Positions 58,810 to 64,000 of a stretch of 64,000 nt of DNA are shown here, piece after piece (the first letter of the stretch is position 1; each line of letters opens with the position of its first letter). Location: assembly GCF_000725545.1 (NCBI RefSeq), contig NZ_JNZP01000015.1, positions 186,001 through 250,000 of the forward strand, written 5' to 3'. Position numbers and translations under genes: made by a program. The notes below the pieces were generated by a model, which saw only the letters and a list, made by a program, of their open reading frames with translations, was not told where the DNA came from and did no database searches. The DNA is from Streptomyces exfoliatus (GTDB lineage: Bacteria; Actinomycetota; Actinomycetes; Streptomycetales; Streptomycetaceae).

Positions 58810-59361
58810 TCATTCCACCTCGGCCTCGACGTGCTCGGCGACCGCGACGACGAGGAGGCGGGTGCCCGCCTCGGTGGCGCGCCAGCGGTGGCGTACCCCG
58901 CCGGAGAGGTAGAGGGTGTCACCGCGCCCCAGCCGGTAGGCGCGGCCCTCGGCCTCGACCTCGGCGGCGCCGTCGGCGACGTACAGCAGCTCGTCGTTGC
59001 GGTGCTGGAACTCCCGCCCCGCGTCCTGCTCGCCGGTGAACTCCAGGGCGTGCAGCTGGTGGCGGCCCCTGACGAGCGCCCGGACGCCCGCCGGCAGGAC
59101 GGGGGAGTGCTCGTCCGACCGTACGACGTCGACGGTGCGGGAGGCCTCGGCGGCGGCCAGGAGTTCGCCGACCGTGGTCTCCAGGGCCTCCGCGACGAGC
59201 TCCAGGGAGCGGCGGCTCGGGCGGGCCCGGTCGTTCTCGACCTGGCTGAGGAAGGGCACGGAGAGGCCGCTGCGGGACGAGACGACGGCAAGGGTGAGCT
59301 GCAGCGCTCTGCGTCGCCTCTTGACGGCCGCGCCCACGCGGGGTGCTTCCTTCTCGTCCAT
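58810..59361 (-). CDS. XRE-family regulator with C-terminal cupin domain
   Basis: 183 residues. HTH VGAAVKRRRRALQLTLAVVSSRSGLSVPFLSQVENDRARPS; cupin motif 1 HALEFTGEQDAGREFQHRNDELLYVADG and motif 2 YRLGRGDTLYLSGGVRHRW. Such proteins sense a small metabolite. ATG 59361. It is directly upstream of the BtuF-like gene; the 81-bp gap holds the tandem repeat. Confidence 0.9.
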   Translation of the reverse strand: MDEKEAPRVGAAVKRRRRALQLTLAVVSSRSGLSVPFLSQVENDRARPSRRSLELVAEALETTVGELLAAAEASRTVDVVRSDEHSPVLPAGVRALVRGRHQLHALEFTGEQDAGREFQHRNDELLYVADGAAEVEAEGRAYRLGRGDTLYLSGGVRHRWRATEAGTRLLVVAVAEHVEAEVE

Positions 59362-59452
59362 GTCGGCTCCCTCCCTGGTGCGTCGTGCGTACCCCCGTAC
59401 CGGGCGGTTACCTGCACCTTACGCAGCTTTGGGGTGGGGTTTCGCGTCGTGA

Positions 59453-59498
59453 CGAAAAGGGGTGGCCGCCGAACACGTTCGGCGACCACCCCTTTTCG
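59453..59498 (-). terminator. Terminator of the osmoprotectant operon
   Basis: A 22-bp stem with one mismatch (CGAAAAGGGGTGGCCGCCGA at 59453 on, complement ending at 59498) and a 2-nt loop (AC); the T/A tracts flank it. It lies 29 nt after the stop of the permease-binding-protein gene. Confidence 0.92.
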
Positions 59499-59526
59499 GA
59501 CAGGAGTCGACTCTCCCGCACCGGCG

Positions 59527-61341
59527 CTACTGCGGAGCGAGCTTCTCCGCCAGGCCGGGACTGCGGTCCAGCCAGTCGCGGACGGCCTGCTGCTCCTTGC
59601 CCTTGCCCGTCTTCTGGATGACGGCCTCCAGGTCGGTGAGCTGCTTCTCGGTCAGCTCGAAGTCCTTCAGCCAGGCTCCGACCTCGGGGTTCTCCTCGGA
59701 GAATCCCTTACGGGCGAGCGTGTGGACGCCGTCGCCCTTGCCCCAGGACCCCTTGGGGTCGTCGAGCTTCTTCAGGTCGTGGGCGGCGTAGGCCCAGTGC
59801 GGGGACCAGAGGGTGACGACGACCGGTTCCTTGCGCTCGTACGCGCGCTTCAGCTCGGCGAGCATGCCGGGCGTGGAGCCGTCGACGACCTCGTACTCGC
59901 CCTCCAGGCCGTACTCCTTGAGGACCTTGTCCTTGAGGATGCCCATCATTCCGGCGCTGGGCTCGATGCCGACGATCCGGCCCTTGAACTGTCCCGCCTT
60001 GCCCTTGAGGTCGGCGAGGGAGTCGACGCCCTTCACGTACGAGGGGACGGAGAGCTCCAGGGAGGTGGGGCCGTACCAGGAGCCGAGGTCCTCCAGCTTG
60101 TTCTTGTACTTCTCCCAGTACTGGGCGTGGGTGACGGGGAGCCAGGCGTCGGTCTGGAAGTCGAGCTGGCCGCCGGCCAGGCCCGTGTAGAGCGCGCCGG
60201 CCTCCAGCTGCTTGGTCTCGACCTCGTAGCCCCGGCGCTCCAGGAGCTCCTTCCAGAGGTACGTGGAGGCGATGCCCTCGTCCCAGGGGATGTAGCCGAT
60301 GCTGATCTTCTTGCCGTGGCCACCGCTCTTCCCCGACGCGGCGGCCGGGGTCGCGCCGCCGGAGCCGCCGAGGAAGCCCGTGCCGCCGGCGACGAGAGCG
60401 AGGACGACGACGCCGACGAGCGCGGTGACGGGCTGCGGGCGGTGAGCCCAGAGCTTCGCCCCGGGCCGCTTGGCGCTCAGCGCCGCGCGGGCCTTGGCGG
60501 CGGCACGGCGGCCCAGCGGGGAGACCTGGCGGCCGAGGGCGCCTGTCATCCGGTCCAGGTACATGGCGAGGACGACGATGGACACGCCCGCCTCGAAGCC
60601 GAGGCCGATGTCGACGTTGCCGATGGCGCGGTAGACGGCACCGCCGAGTCCGCCGCCGCCGACCATGCCGGCGATGACGACCATGGAGAGGCCCAGCATG
60701 ATGACCTGGTTGACGCCGGCCATGATCGTGGGCAGAGCGAGCGGGAGCTGCACGCGGAGCAGCGTGTTCCGTGGGGTGGTGCCGAAGGCCTCGGCCGCCT
60801 CGACGAGTTCGCCGTCGACCTGCCGGATGCCCAGCTCGGTCATGCGGACGCCCGGGGGCAGCGCGAAGATGATGGTGGCGATGATGCCGGGGACCACGCC
60901 GACGCCGAAGAAGATGATGCCGGGGATGAGGTAGACCATCGCCGGCATGGTCTGCATGAAGTCGAGGACCGGCCGCAGGACGGCGCTGACGGTCTTCGAG
61001 CGGGCCGCCCAGATGCCGAGCGGTACGGCGATCACCAGGGTCACCAGGGTGGCCACGAGGACGAGCGACAGCGTCGCCATGGCCTCGTCCCAGAGCTGGA
61101 CGGAGTCGACGAGCGCGAATCCGGCGAAGGCGAGGACACCGGCGGCCAGACCGCGCAGCCACCAGGCGACGACGGCGAGGATGCCCGCGAAGAGCAGCGG
61201 CTGGGGCGCGGAGAGGACGGCGTCGATGCCGTCGTAGAGACCGGTGACGCCGGTGCTGACGGCGTCGAAGAGCCAGGAGAACTGGGCCTGGAGCCAGTCG
61301 ACGGAGCTGTCGACCCACTCGCCGAGGGGAAGCTTAGGCAT
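59527..61341 (-). CDS. Glycine betaine/proline ABC transporter, permease fused to binding protein
   Basis: 604 residues. The permease half (1-270) has TMs and the EAA loop ELVEAAEAFGTTPRNTLLRVQLPLALPTIMAGV. A TM near residue 310 anchors a C-terminal OpuAC binding domain (KKISIGYIPWDEGIASTYLWKELLERRGYEVE, with Trp/Tyr residues that cage the quaternary amine). The fusion is the OpuABC form. ATG 61341 overlaps the ATPase stop by 8 nt. Confidence 0.94.
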   Translation of the reverse strand: MPKLPLGEWVDSSVDWLQAQFSWLFDAVSTGVTGLYDGIDAVLSAPQPLLFAGILAVVAWWLRGLAAGVLAFAGFALVDSVQLWDEAMATLSLVLVATLVTLVIAVPLGIWAARSKTVSAVLRPVLDFMQTMPAMVYLIPGIIFFGVGVVPGIIATIIFALPPGVRMTELGIRQVDGELVEAAEAFGTTPRNTLLRVQLPLALPTIMAGVNQVIMLGLSMVVIAGMVGGGGLGGAVYRAIGNVDIGLGFEAGVSIVVLAMYLDRMTGALGRQVSPLGRRAAAKARAALSAKRPGAKLWAHRPQPVTALVGVVVLALVAGGTGFLGGSGGATPAAASGKSGGHGKKISIGYIPWDEGIASTYLWKELLERRGYEVETKQLEAGALYTGLAGGQLDFQTDAWLPVTHAQYWEKYKNKLEDLGSWYGPTSLELSVPSYVKGVDSLADLKGKAGQFKGRIVGIEPSAGMMGILKDKVLKEYGLEGEYEVVDGSTPGMLAELKRAYERKEPVVVTLWSPHWAYAAHDLKKLDDPKGSWGKGDGVHTLARKGFSEENPEVGAWLKDFELTEKQLTDLEAVIQKTGKGKEQQAVRDWLDRSPGLAEKLAPQ

Positions 61342-62386
61342 GGGTGGTCACCTCCCGGCCGGCGAGGCCGCCCAGGGCGGCGAGAAGCCGTTCCTGCGGT
61401 ACGACTCCGAGGACGGAGCCGCCGGTGTCCTCGACGGTCACGGGGTGCGGGGCCAGCGCGGCCACGGCGCACAGGTCGGCGACGAGCGTGTCGGGTCCGA
61501 CGGTCTGGCAGGCGCAGTCCGCCGGGCAGTCGGCCGGGACGGCGCCCTCGGTCATGACGGCGGCGGCGGTGAGCACCCGGGAGCGGTCGACGTCCTGGAT
61601 GAAGGAGGCGACGTAGTCGTCGGCGGGCCTGACGAGGATGTCCTCGGCGGTGCCGAGCTGCACGATCCGGCCGTCGCGCATGACGGCGATCCGGTCGCCG
61701 AGGCGCATCGCCTCGTTGAGGTCGTGGGTGATGAAGACGATCGTCTTCTTCAGGCGCTGCTGAAGGACCAGGAGCTGGTCCTGCATGTCGCGGCGGATCA
61801 GCGGGTCGAGCGCGCTGAAGGACTCGTCCATGAGGAGCAGGTCGGCGTCGGTGGCGAGGGCGCGGGCGAGGCCGACGCGCTGCTGCATGCCACCGGACAG
61901 CTCGTCGGGCCAGGACGTCTCCCAGCCGGCGAGGCCGCACAGTTCGAGGGCCTCGGTGGCACGGGTCTCGCGCTCGGCGCGCGGGACGCCCTGCACCTCA
62001 AGGCCGTAGGCGGCGTTCTCCAGAACGTTCCGGTGCGGGAACAGCGCGAAGTGCTGGAAGACCATGCTGATCTTCGTGGCGCGAACGGTGCGCAGCTCGC
62101 GGGGGGAGAGCGCGGTCAGGTCGCGGCCGTCGAAGAGGACCCGGCCCGCGGTGGGTTCGAGAAGGCCGTTGAGCATGCGCAGAAGGGTGGACTTGCCGGA
62201 ACCCGAGAGCCCCATCACGACGAAGATCTGACCGGGTTCGACGGTGAAACCGGCGTCCACGACGGCTGCTGTCGTCCCCTCGGCGCGCAGCTCCTCGCGG
62301 TCGGCGCCGTCGGCGAGCCTGCGGACGGCGTCGTCGGGTCGTCTGCCGAACACCTTGTACAGGTGATCGGCCTGGAGCCTGGACAC
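61334..62386 (-). CDS. Glycine betaine ABC transporter ATP-binding protein
   Basis: 350 residues. Walker A MGLSGSGKSTLLRM, Q-loop VFQHFALFPHRNVLENAAYG, signature LSGGMQQRVGLARAL, Walker B DLLLMDESFSALDP, H-loop FITHDLNEAM. The C-terminal part has CBS-like segments (DTLVADLCAVAALA, GSVLGVVPQERLL) that sense ionic strength in OpuA. Start GTG 62386 with GAGG upstream; the first 40 residues extend before the fold. Confidence 0.93.
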   Translation of the reverse strand: MSRLQADHLYKVFGRRPDDAVRRLADGADREELRAEGTTAAVVDAGFTVEPGQIFVVMGLSGSGKSTLLRMLNGLLEPTAGRVLFDGRDLTALSPRELRTVRATKISMVFQHFALFPHRNVLENAAYGLEVQGVPRAERETRATEALELCGLAGWETSWPDELSGGMQQRVGLARALATDADLLLMDESFSALDPLIRRDMQDQLLVLQQRLKKTIVFITHDLNEAMRLGDRIAVMRDGRIVQLGTAEDILVRPADDYVASFIQDVDRSRVLTAAAVMTEGAVPADCPADCACQTVGPDTLVADLCAVAALAPHPVTVEDTGGSVLGVVPQERLLAALGGLAGREVTTHA

Positions 62387-62477
62387 ATATACCTCACGGG
62401 TAGCGATGAAGAACGGCCCCACCACCCCCGCGCGGCCGGGCCGTGGAGCGGGCGGGATCGGCCCGCGGGCCCGTCGC

Positions 62478-62509
62478 GTACGGGGATTCCCTTTCGTTGA
62501 ATCCCGTAC
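62478..62509. promoter_or_regulatory. Inverted repeat upstream of the osmoprotectant operon
   Basis: GTACGGGGATTC (62478-62489) and GAATCCCGTAC (62499-62509) pair with one bulge across 9 nt, about 95 bp before the ATPase start. It could be an osmo-regulator site or a hairpin. Nothing else was recognised in 62387-62650. Confidence 0.45.
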
Positions 62510-62650
62510 CGGGTTCCGCTCCGGGCTCGCGCATGCCCGGGTCCACTGGGTGCAAACGCAAAGGTGACGGGGGTCACCCGCGGGGAGGGATCGACCGGAG
62601 GAGCCTGTCGCTCGCAGAGCGCTGTCGGTGGGGTGCGGCATGATCGGGGT

Positions 62651-63571
62651 GTGACTCGACGCCTGATGCTCCTCGACACCGCCAGCCTGTACTTCCGCGC
62701 GTACTTCGGCGTGCCGGACTCCGTCCGTGCGCCCGACGGGTCCCCGGTGAACGCCGTCCGCGGGCTGCTCGACTTCATCACGCGGCTCGTGCAGGACCAC
62801 CGCCCGGACGACCTGGTGGCCTGCTGGGACGCCGACTGGCGGCCGCAGTGGCGGGTGGACCTGATCCCCTCGTACAAGGCGCACCGGGTCGCCGTCGAGA
62901 CGGAGACCGGCCCGGACGAGGAGGAGATCCCGGACACCCTGTCCCCCCAGGTGCCGGTGATCGAGGAGGTCCTCGCGGCGCTGGGCATCGCCCGCGTCGG
63001 CGCCGCGGGGTACGAGGCCGACGACGTGATCGGGACGCTGGCGGGCCGCGCCGAGGGGCCGGTGGACATCGTCACGGGCGACCGCGACCTGTTCCAGCTG
63101 GTGGACGACGCGCGCGGCGTGCGCGTGCTGTACCCGCGCAAGGGTGTCGGCGACTGCGACCTGGTGGACGCGGAACTGATCCGCGGGAAGTACGGGGTGC
63201 GCCCCGACCAGTACGCGGACTTCGCCGCCCTCCGCGGCGACGCCAGCGACGGGCTGCCCGGTGTGAAGGGCATCGGCGAGAAGACGGCGGCGCAGCTGAT
63301 CACGGAGTACGGGGATCTGGCGGGTGTGCGGGCGGCCGCGGAGGACCGGACGTCGAAGCTGACGCCGGCCAAGCGCCGCGGGATCGTGGAGGCGGCCGCG
63401 TACCTGGACGTCGCGCCGACGGTGGTGCGGGTCGCCGGGGACGTACCGCTGCCGGAGTTCGACGCGGCGCTGCCTGCGGCTCCCCGCGACCCGGAGGCGC
63501 TGGACGCCCTGGTGAAGCGCTGGGGGCTCGGCGGGGCGGTCGGGCGCCTGCTGCCCGTTCTGGCGCGCTGA
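62651..63571 (+). CDS. 5'-3' exonuclease (Pol I N-domain type)
   Basis: 306 residues. LLDTASLYFRAYFGVPD, WDADWRPQWRVDLIPSYKAHR, AAGYEADDVIGTLA, IVTGDRDLFQLVDD and the HhH GLPGVKGIGEKTAAQLI are the metal sites and helix-hairpin-helix of the FEN/5'-nuclease family. It works alone in removing RNA primers or flaps. Start GTG 62651; CATGAT at 62639-62644 is 6 nt before, so it is probably leaderless. Confidence 0.92.
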   Translation: MTRRLMLLDTASLYFRAYFGVPDSVRAPDGSPVNAVRGLLDFITRLVQDHRPDDLVACWDADWRPQWRVDLIPSYKAHRVAVETETGPDEEEIPDTLSPQVPVIEEVLAALGIARVGAAGYEADDVIGTLAGRAEGPVDIVTGDRDLFQLVDDARGVRVLYPRKGVGDCDLVDAELIRGKYGVRPDQYADFAALRGDASDGLPGVKGIGEKTAAQLITEYGDLAGVRAAAEDRTSKLTPAKRRGIVEAAAYLDVAPTVVRVAGDVPLPEFDAALPAAPRDPEALDALVKRWGLGGAVGRLLPVLAR

Positions 63572-63609
63572 CCGAAGGGAAACCATTGGGTCGACCGCGC
63601 TCGGGGATG

Positions 63610-63628
63610 CTAGCTTAGGCATACCTAA
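63610..63628 (+). promoter_or_regulatory. Iron box (DmdR/IdeR site)
   Basis: The 19-mer CTAGCTTAGGCATACCTAA agrees at 15 of 19 places with the DmdR/IdeR consensus TTAGGTTAGGCTAACCTAA. It lies 25 bp before the start of the siderophore-interacting protein gene, overlapping its likely promoter. Confidence 0.78.
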
Positions 63629-63653
63629 GTACGTCGAGTCAGGAGAGCCCCTC

Positions 63654-64000
63654 GTGGCAGAGCAGCCGGCCCGCAAGGCACCGAAGGCCACCGAAGCACG
63701 CGTGGTGCGCACCGAGCGGATCACCCCGCACATGGTGCGGATCGTCCTCGGCGGCCCCGGGCTCGACGCCTTCGAGGTCGGCGCGTACACCGATCACTAC
63801 GTGAAGCTGCTGTTCGCACCGGAGGGGGTCGCCTACCCGGAGCCGTTCGACATGGAGCGGATCCGGGAGGAGTTCCCCCGGGACCAGTGGCCGACGACGC
63901 GGACGTACACGGTACGGGCGTGGGACCCGGTCCACCGCGAGCTGACCGTCGACTTCGTGGTCCACGGCGACGAAGGCCTCGCCGGCCCGTGGGCGGCCCG
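63654..64000 (+). CDS. Siderophore-interacting protein, N-terminal part (runs off window)
   Basis: 115 codons are present. VVRTERITPHMVRIVLGGPGL and TRTYTVRAWDPVHRELTVDFVVHG give the FAD-binding barrel of SIP/ViuB-type ferric-siderophore reductases; RTYTVR is the FAD motif. It would release iron from imported siderophore. Start GTG 63654 with AGGAGAG 8 nt upstream. The iron box in front predicts repression by iron. Confidence 0.88.
   Translation, partial: MAEQPARKAPKATEARVVRTERITPHMVRIVLGGPGLDAFEVGAYTDHYVKLLFAPEGVAYPEPFDMERIREEFPRDQWPTTRTYTVRAWDPVHRELTVDFVVHGDEGLAGPWAA

Overview
The window is a very GC-rich chromosomal segment of an actinomycete, almost certainly a Streptomyces. The evidence is the strong third-position GC bias, the long antisense shadow frames, GTG starts, many ATGA/GTGA stop-start overlaps, many predicted leaderless genes, and a gene order that I recognise from the S. 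coelicolor chromosome (glpQ1, argH, argRDBJC, pheST, rplT-rpmI-infC, the glnA4 ethanolamine locus, opuA-like transporter). It is mostly core chromosome, with small accessory insertions and several decayed genes. No rRNA, tRNA, CRISPR array, prophage or complete IS element was seen.

Layout. 1-5.3 kb: end of a sigma-like gene, a Tat-exported glycerophosphodiesterase behind a PHO-box-like repeat, an acyltransferase, a TetR/MFS efflux pair with a perfect palindromic operator, and a HAD-like protein. 5.3-16.8 kb: arginine biosynthesis. argH, the operon argC-J-B-D-R (minus strand) and argG (plus strand) each have a promoter with exactly 17 bp spacing embedded in ARG-box-like sequence. A HEAT-protein remnant, a flavin-type oxidoreductase gene and an L,D-transpeptidase gene lie between argH and argR. 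An ArsR-SRPBCC gene plus a broken reductase gene lie between argC and argG. 16.9-29.2 kb: mixed metabolic and regulatory genes (ECF sigma, VOC, rRNA methyltransferase, inactive-looking histidine phosphatase, GNAT, MocR/EamA divergent pair with overlapping start codons, GH10-like lipoprotein-type hydrolase family, 3-hydroxybutyryl-CoA dehydrogenase, NUDIX plus TPR regulator, PP2C phosphatase). 29.4-37.7 kb: translation block pheT, pheS, sensor kinase, SpoU methyltransferase, rplT, rpmI, infC. The infC operon has a structured leader of about 300 nt with an attenuator-like hairpin, and infC apparently starts at AUC.

37.7-43.9 kb: SseB protein, a mycosin-like protease with a proline-rich membrane partner, a D-threonine-aldolase-like enzyme, a 149-bp MITE whose TA target lies in the stop codon of the next gene, and a secreted HAD phosphatase. 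43.9-50.6 kb: a probable ethanolamine catabolic locus (SDR, aldehyde dehydrogenase, GlnA4-type ligase, FadR-type GntR regulator, permease, gamma-glutamyl hydrolase). Together these can account for import, gamma-glutamylation, two oxidations and hydrolysis. 50.6-55.6 kb: an adjoining, less characterised locus with a C45 (Ntn) peptidase, an NCS1 permease, a TetR regulator and a YtcJ-type amidohydrolase. 55.9-64 kb: LysR/TDT transporter pair, B12-receptor-like protein, XRE-cupin regulator, a glycine-betaine ABC transporter, a 5'-3' exonuclease, and the start of a siderophore-interacting protein behind an iron box.

The best candidates for new biology are the C45/NCS1/TetR/amidohydrolase locus beside the ethanolamine genes, the infC leader, and the shared architecture of the arg promoters. 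All functional assignments come from reading the protein sequences; no database search was possible.
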